Source: Streptomyces scabiei 87.22
GTDB lineage: Bacteria; Actinomycetota; Actinomycetes; Streptomycetales; Streptomycetaceae
DNA: 64,000 nt
Assembly: GCF_000091305.1 (NCBI RefSeq)
Contig: NC_013929.1
Location: 7,936,001-8,000,000 of the forward strand
Reading direction: 5' to 3'
Under the pieces are notes generated by a model. The model was not told the origin of the DNA. It made no database searches and worked only from the letters and a program-made list of their open reading frames with translations. The position numbers were made by a program, and so were the translations under genes. The stretch's first letter is position 1, and each line of letters begins with the position of its first letter. This document shows positions 51,501-58,529 of the stretch, piece by piece.

Positions 51501-52565
51501 ATGGGGTCGTCGTACGGTCGGGGGCGGCTGCACCTGGCCGCTGCCATGGATCAGCGTCCGGGACGGGACGCGGGCGCGTTCGTGGAACTCGCCCGGCTCG
51601 CGGAGCGGGGCGTGCTGGATTTCGTGACGCTGAAGGACGTGGCCGGGCGGGCGGGGCCGGACGCGTCCGCGGTGCTGGCGCGGGTGGCGCCGGAGACGGG
51701 CCGGATCGGACTGGTGCCGGCCGTCGCGACGGCGTACACCGAGCCGTCGCGGGCACCGGACGCGGTGGCGACGCTCGACTGGGTCAGCCGGGGGCGGGCC
51801 GGATGGTGGACCGAGGCGTCCGGTCCAAGGGAGGGCCGGCCCGGTGCCGGTGCCCGCCCCGAGGGGAGCGGGAGGTCCGACGGCCGGGAGCAGACGCACC
51901 GCCTCGCCGTCGAGGGCGTCCAGGGAGTCGAGGGAGTCGAGGGTCCTGCGGGCCTTGAGGGTGCTGCGGCTTCCGTCCGGTGGCCCTCGGTCGGGCCCCG
52001 GTCGCCGCAGGGCCACCCTGTACGGGTCGTCGACGCGACCGAGGGGGAGAGCCGTGACATTGCCGCCCGTCACGCGGACGTGGCCCTGCTGCGGGTCGCC
52101 GATCCGGCCCGCGCCGACGCCGTACGGGTGGAACTGCGGGACACGGCGGTCCGGTTCGGGCGGGACCCCGGTGAACTGCGGGTTCTGGCGAGTCTCGGAG
52201 TGGATCTCGGTGGCGGCGAGCACGCGGCCGAGCCGGGCCACGGCGGGGGAGGACCGCGCCAGACCGCCGACGGCCCGCTGTACCGGGGCGGACCGGTCGA
52301 CCTCGCCGAGCTGGTCGCCGCCTGGCACCGGGCCGGGGCCGTCGACGGCTTCCACCTCGTCCCCGTCGAGCCGCGCCGGGACCTGGAACGGCTCGTCAAC
52401 GGGACGGTGGCGCTCCTTCAGCACCGTGGCCTGTTCCGGACCTTCTACCCGGGCAGCACGCTCCGCGAGCACCTGGGCCTCGCCCGGCCCGCCGACCCGT
52501 ACGGCGTCAGGGGGAGAGCGGCCGGAGGCGGGGCGGCGAGGGTGACGGGGGCGGCGAAGGGCTGA
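51501..52565 (+). CDS. luciferase-like (NtaA/SnaA-type) monooxygenase, degenerate middle
   Basis: 354 residues, short of the usual 430-450. The N-terminus (GRLHLAAAMDQRPGRDAGAFVELARLAERGVLDFVTLKD) and C-terminus (VDLAELVAAWHRAGAVDGFHLVPVEPRRDLERLVNGTVALLQHRGLFRTFYPGSTLREHLGLARP) fit NtaA-type FMN-dependent monooxygenases. Residues about 105-170 are low complexity (VEGVQGVEGVEGPAGLEG) where the family has conserved helices leading to the PPQGHPVIVQAG motif, here SPQGHPVRVVDAT. So flavin binding may be lost. It is probably co-transcribed with the FAD/NAD(P) protein. It may be active on a smaller scaffold, or a decaying gene. Confidence 0.75.
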   Translation: MGSSYGRGRLHLAAAMDQRPGRDAGAFVELARLAERGVLDFVTLKDVAGRAGPDASAVLARVAPETGRIGLVPAVATAYTEPSRAPDAVATLDWVSRGRAGWWTEASGPREGRPGAGARPEGSGRSDGREQTHRLAVEGVQGVEGVEGPAGLEGAAASVRWPSVGPRSPQGHPVRVVDATEGESRDIAARHADVALLRVADPARADAVRVELRDTAVRFGRDPGELRVLASLGVDLGGGEHAAEPGHGGGGPRQTADGPLYRGGPVDLAELVAAWHRAGAVDGFHLVPVEPRRDLERLVNGTVALLQHRGLFRTFYPGSTLREHLGLARPADPYGVRGRAAGGGAARVTGAAKG

Positions 52566-52974
52566 ACGGCCCAACGGATGACTTCCGGACACCCCCGCGC
52601 GGTGGACCCGCGTACTCCGACCGGGCGCCCCGGAGGGTGTCCAGCGCCGCGGCCGACGATAGTGGTGCTCGACGCTCCCGGGCCCTGCGGCCTGCTCCGA
52701 CGACCCGTCATCCGGCCCCGCCGGGAGCCGATGAGGATCTGCACATAACCCGCACATATGGCCTGACGGGGTCAACTGGAGTGGAGGGCGCGCCGGTTGG
52801 GCTTCCGAGAGGCCGAAAGGCACCCTTGCGTGGGTCGGCGGTACGGCCGAATACTTCCCCCCAGCGCCTTGTCAGGGACACGGCGTGTCCGGAATCCGGA
52901 CCGTCGCCCTGATCTGCGCCTCACGGGCCCCGACCCCACGCGGGCCCCCGACTTCCCTTTGGAGGGAACGAACA
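52566..52974. other. intergenic region upstream of first S1 protease gene
   Basis: 409 bp with no gene. It contains ATAACCCGCACATATGG (52747-52763), AT-richer than its surroundings, and a promoter candidate TTGCGT (52826-52831), 18 nt, AATACT (52850-52855). It ends in GGAGGGAA, the ribosome site of the protease. Confidence 0.4.
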
Positions 52975-53877
52975 GTGAGGATCAAGCGCACCATCCCCCG
53001 CAGCGGCATAACGAGACGCACCCGGCTGATCGCCGTGGCCACCGGACTCGTCGCCGCGGCCGCCGTCACGGTCCCCACCGCCAGTGCGGCAGGCACCCAG
53101 ACGTTCAGCGCGTCCGAGCTGAAGAGTGCCGGCTCATCGGTGCTCAAGGCTGACATCCCGGGTACCGCCTGGGCGATCGACCCGGCCACGGACAAGGTCG
53201 TCGTCACCATCGACAGCACCGTCTCCCAGGGCGAGCTGGCGAAGATCAAGGAGGCGGCGGGCGAGAACGCCGGCGCCCTGACGATCAAGCGGACACCTGG
53301 CAAGTTCAACAAGTTGATCAAGGGCGGCGACGCCATCTATGCGAGTAGCTGGCGCTGCTCCCTCGGCTTCAACGTCCGCAGCGGGAGCACCTACTACTTC
53401 GTGACGGCCGGTCACTGCACCGACGGTGCGGGCACCTGGTACTCCAACTCCGGCCGCACCACGGTCCTCGGGTCGACCGCCGGGTCGAGCTTCCCGACCA
53501 ACGACTACGGTCTCGTGCGCTACAGCAACACGTCCATCGTCAAGGACGGCACCGCGGGCAGCGTCGACATCACCAGCGCGGCCACCCCGAGCGTGGGCAC
53601 CAATGTCATCCGCACCGGCTCCACCACCGGTACCCGTACCGGACGGGTGACCGCCCTCAACGCGACCGTGAACTACGGTGGCGGCGACATCGTCTACGGC
53701 ATGATCCAGACCACGGTCTGCGCCGAGCCCGGCGACTCCGGCGGTCCGCTCTACGGCAGCAACGGCGTGGCGTACGGTCTGACCTCCGGCGGCAGTGGCA
53801 ACTGCACCTCCGGTGGCACGACCTTCTTCCAGCCGGTCACCGAGGCCCTGAGCGCGTACGGGGTCAGCGTCTACTAG
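52975..53877 (+). CDS. secreted S1 family protease (streptogrisin type) with propeptide
   Basis: 300 residues from the GTG at 52975. Signal peptide residues 1 to about 37 (RLIAVATGLVAAAAVTVPTASA). An alpha-lytic-protease-type propeptide of about 75 residues follows (SVLKADIPGTAWAIDPATDKVVVTIDSTVSQGELAKI). The mature chymotrypsin-like domain starts near the DAIYASSWRCSLGF stretch. Catalytic triad: His in VTAGHC, Asp in TNDYGLVRY, Ser in CAEPGDSGGPLYG. Disulfide cysteines are present. It acts outside the cell on proteins. The protein is close in length to SGPA/SGPB-type enzymes. A paralogue lies 2.2 kb downstream. Confidence 0.95.
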   Translation: MRIKRTIPRSGITRRTRLIAVATGLVAAAAVTVPTASAAGTQTFSASELKSAGSSVLKADIPGTAWAIDPATDKVVVTIDSTVSQGELAKIKEAAGENAGALTIKRTPGKFNKLIKGGDAIYASSWRCSLGFNVRSGSTYYFVTAGHCTDGAGTWYSNSGRTTVLGSTAGSSFPTNDYGLVRYSNTSIVKDGTAGSVDITSAATPSVGTNVIRTGSTTGTRTGRVTALNATVNYGGGDIVYGMIQTTVCAEPGDSGGPLYGSNGVAYGLTSGGSGNCTSGGTTFFQPVTEALSAYGVSVY

Positions 53878-53962
53878 GCCGAACGGGATCCAGGCCGAAC
53901 GGAACCGGCGCTCTTCCCCCCGGCGCCGGCCCCCCCACCCGGCGGCAGCCGGCCATCACGGG

Positions 53963-53995
53963 CGAGCCCCCGCACACCATGTGTGCGGGGGCTCG
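53963..53995 (+). terminator. hairpin terminator after first S1 protease
   Basis: CGAGCCCCCGCACA (53963-53976) pairs perfectly with TGTGCGGGGGCTCG (53982-53995) around a 5-nt loop, followed by TCCTCGTTC. Confidence 0.8.
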
Positions 53996-54076
53996 TCCTC
54001 GTTCGGGGGCGGAGTCACCTTCGGGATGCGTGCGGCACGCGTGCGGACGGGTGGGCGGCCGCGGGGCGGTGGGGCT

Positions 54077-54126
54077 TCTCGCGCGGTTCCCCGCGCCCCT
54101 GAAAGGGCGGGGCTGCGCCCCTGCCC
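54077..54126. repeat. copy of a dispersed Streptomyces GC-rich intergenic repeat
   Basis: TCTCGCGCGGTTCCCCGCGC and the following CCCTGAAAGGGCGGGGCTGC form a nested hairpin element. I recognise this as a family widely scattered between Streptomyces genes. A shorter relative is at 8906-8937. It lies between the protease terminator and the convergent SDR gene. Confidence 0.5.
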
Positions 54127-54180
54127 CAACGGCTCTGTCCCTTGAGCCAAGAGAGCCTGGCGGCCGGCGGCGGCGGTGGG

Positions 54181-54984
54181 TCACGGCATTGCCGCGAATG
54201 CCTCCCGATGGTCGCGTGCCCACCGCTCGAACGTGCCCGCCGGTCGGCCGAGCACCTGCGGCACGTGGTCGGTGACGTAGGCCGCACCGCCGGCGCGCGC
54301 CCAGCCGATGCCCGTGCTCATCCCGGCCGGCAACTGGTCGAGCGCAGTCGTGTCGGTGATCTTGACTGGCCGTTCCAGCACGCCCTCCAGGATCGCCGCT
54401 TGGTCTGCGAACGTCAGCAGCTCCGGACCGGTCAGGTCGTACCGCCGACCGTCGTGCGCATCGCTGGTCATGGCGGCGACGGCGACCGCGGCCACGTCCC
54501 TCGGGTCGACGATGGCCTGCCGGGAGTCGCCGGCCAGGTTCGGGATCGGCTCTCCGGCCCGGATCAGCGCCCGGTACCACAAGAAGTTCGAGGCGAAGCT
54601 CGGCGGGCGAAGCATCGTCCACACGAGCCCACCGGCCTCGATCGCCTCCTCCGCGGCGAGGTGCCACGCGCCGACGGTCGCCCCGTCGAACCGCTCGCCG
54701 CTGCCGATGGCGGACAGCTTGACGATCTTACGGACGCCTGCCGCCCGCGCGGCCGTGACCAGGGCGATGTCGTGGTCCGCGGTCGGTACGGGGGGCACGG
54801 TTACGAGGAAGACCGTGTCGACGTCGGCCACCGCGCGCGCCAGCGACGCCGGGTCGTCGAAGTCGGCCCGCACCCCGCCGGCCCGCTCACGGCGGGACAT
54901 CGCCCGGAACGGCAGGCCCCGCTCGGTGAGCAGACGGACGACGTGACTACCGATGGTGCCGGTGGCACCGGTAACAAGGATCAT
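54181..54984 (-). CDS. NmrA-like NAD(P)-binding SDR protein
   Basis: 267 residues. Atypical short-chain dehydrogenase: nucleotide motif MILVTGATGTIGSHVVRLL, substrate-domain motifs DTVFLVTVPPVPTADHD, VRKIVKLSAIGSG, WTMLRPPSFASNFLW, DPRDVAAVAVAAM and YDLTGPELLTFADQA. The usual catalytic Tyr-Lys pair is not obvious, as in NmrA/QOR2-like proteins, which act as NADP sensors or quinone reductases. It is divergent from an AraC-type regulator with a near-perfect 16-bp palindrome between them, so that regulator is its likely controller. Confidence 0.88.
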   Translation of the reverse strand: MILVTGATGTIGSHVVRLLTERGLPFRAMSRRERAGGVRADFDDPASLARAVADVDTVFLVTVPPVPTADHDIALVTAARAAGVRKIVKLSAIGSGERFDGATVGAWHLAAEEAIEAGGLVWTMLRPPSFASNFLWYRALIRAGEPIPNLAGDSRQAIVDPRDVAAVAVAAMTSDAHDGRRYDLTGPELLTFADQAAILEGVLERPVKITDTTALDQLPAGMSTGIGWARAGGAAYVTDHVPQVLGRPAGTFERWARDHREAFAAMP

Positions 54985-54993
54985 GTCCCGACG

Positions 54994-55009
54994 GTGACAG
55001 CGCTCTCAC
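54994..55009. promoter_or_regulatory. palindromic operator between SDR and AraC-type genes
   Basis: GTGACAGCGCTCTCAC is a 16-bp palindrome with a single mismatched pair, lying 10 bp upstream of the SDR start and 25 bp before the AraC -10 element. A candidate binding site for the divergent regulator (inference). Confidence 0.5.
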
Positions 55010-55034
55010 ACCTCGGGATAGGAAGTTTCGGCAC

Positions 55035-55040
55035 TATCGT
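55035..55040 (+). promoter_or_regulatory. putative leaderless -10 element of the AraC-type gene
   Basis: TATCGT ends exactly 7 nt before the GTG at 55048; no ribosome site precedes either GTG (55039 or 55048). Confidence 0.45.
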
Positions 55041-55047
55041 GAACCGC

Positions 55048-55734
55048 GTGAGTTCTCTCCTCGTGCCGCCTGCCCTTCTGCGGTGGGTGGCCGGGATCGA
55101 TGTCGCTACGGCGAGTGCTTCGGCGGCGGTCGACGTGCCCGATCACGCCACCACGCTTCTCCTGCGCACTGACACGCGCGAGCTGATCGTCATGGGCCCC
55201 CGCACTCGGGCCGCCTATCACGTCGCCGCGCCCGGCCACTCGTGCGTGCGGGTTCGTATGCGGCCGGGTCGTGCCCAAGCCCTGCTCGGACGTTCGCTGA
55301 ACGGTCTCGCCGACGGTGCCCTGCCGCTCCGCGAACTACCGGGTCTGGACGTCGACCAGTTCGCCGCCGACCCGGTCACCGCTCTCGAAGGAGCGTTGGC
55401 CGACCGCCCGGAGCCGTCGGAGCGGCTCGACGAGGCGGCACGTCTACTGGTCCGCGCCACTGTCACCGCGACCGCGGCCCGGTTGCACATCAGTGAACGC
55501 CGCCTGCACGCCCTGTTCACCGACGCCACCGGCTTGTCCCCCAAGCGCTTCGCACGCATCGACCGCGTCCGCACCGTGCTCGCGGCCGATGCCGGCCGAT
55601 GGGCGGACATCGCCGCGACGGCCGGCTACTACGACCAGTCCCACATGACGGCCGAGTTCCGCCACTTCATGGGTGTCCCACCGGCCGCGTTCACCGCGGG
55701 TCGGCGCCCCGCCGCGACTTTGTGCACTGCCTGA
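55048..55734 (+). CDS. AraC family transcriptional regulator
   Basis: 228 residues from the GTG at 55048, which fits a leaderless transcript (a GTG at 55039 would add three residues). The N-terminal 125 residues are a small sensor region (TTLLLRTDTRELIVMGPRTRAAYHVAAPGHSCVRVRMRPGRAQALLG). The C-terminal AraC HTH reads VTATAARLHISERRLHALFTDATGLSPKRFARIDRVRTVLAA and WADIAATAGYYDQSHMTAEFRHFMGVPPAAF. It is divergent from the SDR gene, its likely target. The pair sits between two secreted protease genes and has less extreme third-position GC than its neighbours, compatible with insertion of the pair (inference). Confidence 0.92.
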   Translation: MSSLLVPPALLRWVAGIDVATASASAAVDVPDHATTLLLRTDTRELIVMGPRTRAAYHVAAPGHSCVRVRMRPGRAQALLGRSLNGLADGALPLRELPGLDVDQFAADPVTALEGALADRPEPSERLDEAARLLVRATVTATAARLHISERRLHALFTDATGLSPKRFARIDRVRTVLAADAGRWADIAATAGYYDQSHMTAEFRHFMGVPPAAFTAGRRPAATLCTA

Positions 55735-55766
55735 GTTCCACGCGCCCATCCGTGCGACCGCCAAGG

Positions 55767-55789
55767 ACAACGGCCCTGCGGGCCGTTGT
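55767..55789 (+). terminator. hairpin terminator after AraC-type gene
   Basis: ACAACGGCCC, loop TGC, GGGCCGTTGT: a perfect 10-bp stem 33 bp after the stop codon. Confidence 0.7.
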
Positions 55790-55973
55790 GTCCCGTCCGG
55801 TTCGGCCTTCGGAGGGGCTGTTTCAAGACAGGACTAGACCTCGCTCGGTGCGAAGGAGGTCGTTGCTTCCTGTGTTTGCAGTGTGAATTTCTGTGGGGCG
55901 GGACGGTGCGTTACCGGACGGTAATGACATAGGGGGCGTGCGCCCTCGTGGTGCGGGGGGCCGGAAGTCGACC

Positions 55974-56003
55974 TTGTGTGCCCCCTCTGCGCCTAGGAAT
56001 AGT
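55974..56003 (+). promoter_or_regulatory. candidate promoter of second S1 protease
   Basis: TTGTGT (55974-55979), 18-nt spacer, AATAGT (55998-56003); the leader to the TTG at 56128 would be about 115 nt. Confidence 0.35.
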
Positions 56004-56127
56004 GGGCGCCGCACAGTTGGCATGGACGCGGCGTTTTCTTTCGTCCGCCGCCTCCCTGCCCGCACGAATTCCGGCCGGACCGGGCCCCCACGCCCCTCTC
56101 GGCCAACCCCCCACAGGAGGACACGAG

Positions 56128-57207
56128 TTGAAGCACCGACGCATATCCAGGCGCCGTGCCGTGGTGACGGGTGCCGGTATCGCCGCACTGGTCGCCGCGG
56201 GAGTGACCTTCCAGACTGCGAACGCGAGCGAGACCACGCCGACCGCCGAGCCGAAAGCGCTCTCCGTCCTGGCGGCCGGAAAGCTCGCCCGAACGCTCGG
56301 CACGGACCTCGGCGCCGACGCGGCGGGAACGTACTACGACGCGAAGAGCAAGCTCCTCGTGGTGAACGTGCTCGACGAGGCCGCCGCAGAGACGGTCGAG
56401 GCGGCCGGCGCCAAGGCCCGCGTCGTCGAGAACTCCCTCGCCGAGCTGAAGAGCGCCCGGACCACCCTCAAGGCGGACGCCACCATCCCCGGCACCGCCT
56501 GGGCCACCGACCCGACCACCAACAAGGTCGTCGTCACCGCGGACCGCACCGTCTCCAAGGCCGAACTGGCGAGACTCACCGAGGTCGTGGACGGCCTCGG
56601 CGCCAAGGCCGAACTCAAGCGCACCGAGGGCGAGTACAAGCCCTTCGTGGCGGGCGGCGACGCCATCACCGGTGGCACCGGCCGCTGCTCCCTCGGCTTC
56701 AACGTGGTCAAGGGCGGCGAGCCGTTCTTCCTGACGGCCGGTCACTGCACCGAGGGCATCTCCACCTGGTCGGCCGGCGGGCGGGTCATCGGCGAGAACG
56801 CGGACTCCAGCTTCCCGGGCGACGACTACGGCCTGGTCAAGTACACCGCGGACGTCGCCCACCCGAGCGAGGTCAACCTCTACGACGGCTCCGCGCAGGC
56901 CATCTCCGGGGCCGCCGAGGCGACCGTCGGGATGAAGGTCACCCGCAGCGGCTCGACGACCCAGGTCCACAGCGGCACGGTCACCGGTCTCGACGCCACC
57001 GTGAACTACGGCAACGGCGACATCGTCAACGGCCTCGTCCAGACCGACGTCTGCGCCGAGCCCGGCGACAGCGGCGGCTCGCTCTTCTCCGGCGACAAGG
57101 CCGTCGGCCTCACCTCCGGCGGCAGCGGCGACTGCACCTCGGGCGGCGAGACCTTCTTCCAGCCCGTCACCGAGGCGCTGTCGGCGACCGGAACCCAGAT
57201 CGGCTGA
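56128..57207 (+). CDS. secreted S1 family protease (streptogrisin type) with longer propeptide
   Basis: 359 residues. The TTG at 56128 has AGGAGG 7 nt upstream and begins LKHRRISRRRAVVTGAG, a basic region leading into the signal peptide (IAALVAAGVTFQTANA). The propeptide is about 130 residues (KALSVLAAGKLARTLGTDLGADAAGTYYDAKSKLLVVNVLDEAAAETVEAAGA and a second half resembling the first protease's propeptide). Catalytic triad: TAGHC, DDYGLVKY, CAEPGDSGGSL. The C-terminal GLTSGGSGDCTSGGETFFQPVTEALS is nearly the same as in the protease at 52975, so the two are paralogues. The longer prodomain puts it nearer to SGPC/SGPD-type enzymes. Confidence 0.94.
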   Translation: MKHRRISRRRAVVTGAGIAALVAAGVTFQTANASETTPTAEPKALSVLAAGKLARTLGTDLGADAAGTYYDAKSKLLVVNVLDEAAAETVEAAGAKARVVENSLAELKSARTTLKADATIPGTAWATDPTTNKVVVTADRTVSKAELARLTEVVDGLGAKAELKRTEGEYKPFVAGGDAITGGTGRCSLGFNVVKGGEPFFLTAGHCTEGISTWSAGGRVIGENADSSFPGDDYGLVKYTADVAHPSEVNLYDGSAQAISGAAEATVGMKVTRSGSTTQVHSGTVTGLDATVNYGNGDIVNGLVQTDVCAEPGDSGGSLFSGDKAVGLTSGGSGDCTSGGETFFQPVTEALSATGTQIG

Positions 57208-57243
57208 CGGCGGGTCAGAGTCGGTCGATCGGCAGGCCGTCAG

Positions 57244-57291
57244 GTCAGCCCGTCAGCCCGTCAGCCCGTCAGCCGGTCGGCCGGTCGGTCG
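57244..57291. repeat. 8-bp tandem repeat (GTCAGCCC and variants) at the end of a membrane protein gene
   Basis: Six units in register: GTCAGCCC three times (57244-57267), then GTCAGCCG, GTCGGCCG, GTCGGTCG, with a partial continuation to about 57304. The stop codon of the leftward gene (57261-57263) lies inside. Because 8 is not a multiple of 3, gain or loss of units changes the C-terminus of that protein. Confidence 0.85.
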
Positions 57292-58343
57292 TCCGGTCGA
57301 CCGGAGGCCGGCGGATCCACCGGCCTCTTCTTCAGGGCCGCCATCACCACGGTGATGGCGGCCCCCGCCGTTGCCCAGGCGGAGAGCACCAGAAGCGGGC
57401 CGGTGGTGTCGTTGCCCTCGAAGTAGGCGATCGAGCGGGCCACCCAGACACCCGCGCCCGGGGGCAGCGCCGGGCCGATCGCCGCCCAGAACGGTGGCAG
57501 CAGCGGCGGCGGCAGCGCGCCGCCGGCGCTCGGGTTGCCCGCGATCACCACCAGCAGGACGGCCACGCCGATGCCCGCGATCCCGAAGACGCACTGGAGC
57601 GCCAGCGTGGCCGCGCCCACCGCGAAGACGACCAGCGCCCCCAGCCCCCACAGCGCCGCCACGTTGCCCGGCAGGGCGGTCAGGACCGGCCCGGCGATGA
57701 CCGCGCCGCCGAGTCCGCCGACGATCGCGAACACGGCCAGGGCGGCCAGCCGGATGATGCCGCGCCGGATGTTGGTGGGCCGCGCCCCGGCGCTCATCGC
57801 CAGCGCCGACGCGCACAGGTAGCCGCCCACGCACCAGCCCACGACCAGGTAGAAGGACGTGAGCCCGTTGGCGTCCCCGAGGTCGGCCGGGGCCACGTCC
57901 ACCGTGCGCAGGGTGCGGCCCTCGGAGCGCTCCAGCGCGGTGACGAGCGTGGCCAGCGCGGTGGCGAGGGAGCGGCCGCCCCCGGAGGCGACCAGCAGGG
58001 TGTCGGTGGTGCCGGCCGGGTCGATCAGCAGGGCGCCGTCGATCTCCCGGTCCAGGATCCGTTCGCGCGCCGACGCCCGGTCGGTCACCGTGCGAGGGTC
58101 CAGCGGCTCGCCCGGCAGCCGCTCCAGCCGGTCCACCGCCTGCTCGGCCGCCGCGGCCCGCGGCGCGACCACGCCGAACGGTACGTCCCTGAGCTTCGGG
58201 TTGTGCAGCGCTCCCACGTACGAGGCGATGAAGAGCAGCTGCAGGGCGAGGACCCCGACGACGAGCAGGGTGGCCCGCGGGGTGATCCCGTCCTTGAGTT
58301 CCTCGACGAAGGATCGCGGGGCGGGACCGGCCGTCTGTGTCAT
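57261..58343 (-). CDS. ABC-2/YhgE-like integral membrane protein
   Basis: 360 residues. One N-terminal helix (LLVVGVLALQLLFIASYVGALHN), an extracytoplasmic domain of about 130 residues (LRDVPFGVVAPRAAAAEQAVDRLERL; REIDGALLIDPAGTTDTLLVASGGG), then five membrane helices. This is the layout of the DUF3533/YhgE-Pip and ABC-2 permease-like group. Some members act in lipid or type VII-linked export; here no ATPase is adjacent. The last 15 residues (PASGRPDDRPADRLTG) are encoded by an 8-bp repeat. Divergent from the dnaE2 operon, with 186 bp between starts. Confidence 0.8.
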   Translation of the reverse strand: MTQTAGPAPRSFVEELKDGITPRATLLVVGVLALQLLFIASYVGALHNPKLRDVPFGVVAPRAAAAEQAVDRLERLPGEPLDPRTVTDRASARERILDREIDGALLIDPAGTTDTLLVASGGGRSLATALATLVTALERSEGRTLRTVDVAPADLGDANGLTSFYLVVGWCVGGYLCASALAMSAGARPTNIRRGIIRLAALAVFAIVGGLGGAVIAGPVLTALPGNVAALWGLGALVVFAVGAATLALQCVFGIAGIGVAVLLVVIAGNPSAGGALPPPLLPPFWAAIGPALPPGAGVWVARSIAYFEGNDTTGPLLVLSAWATAGAAITVVMAALKKRPVDPPASGRPDDRPADRLTG

Positions 58344-58400
58344 GTCCCCACGGTCCGGGGCGGGCGGTGTTTGCGCAGGTGGGACAGGGCCGAATGGTTG

Positions 58401-58416
58401 TCGTACAGAAGTTCGA
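58401..58416. promoter_or_regulatory. SOS box (LexA operator) upstream of dnaE2
   Basis: TCGTAC-AGAA-GTTCGA matches the actinobacterial/Gram-positive SOS box (TCGAAC-N4-GTTCGA) at 11 of 12 conserved positions. It overlaps the -35 area of a possible promoter whose -10 is TATGGT (58426-58431), so LexA would block transcription of the operon starting about 100 bp downstream. Confidence 0.8.
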
Positions 58417-58529
58417 AAAGTGGTCTATGGTGGAGACGAGGGGGCTGTGAACTGATGTTCGAGCCGAGTGGCTGACCGGGGACCGGGCGAGTGGCCGGTC
58501 GAGTGGTGGATCGAGTGCGGGAGGTGTGT

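Larger units (their letters stand above)
53878..54180. other. intergenic region after first S1 protease
   Basis: 303 bp holding the protease terminator (53963-53995) and a dispersed GC-rich repeat (54077-54126). No gene is seen. Confidence 0.5.
55735..56127. other. intergenic region upstream of second S1 protease gene
   Basis: 393 bp. It holds the AraC-gene terminator (55767-55789) and a promoter candidate for the protease (55974-56003). A moderately AT-rich stretch around 55855-55935 has the inverted repeat TTACCGGACGGTAA. No gene is supported. Confidence 0.5.
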
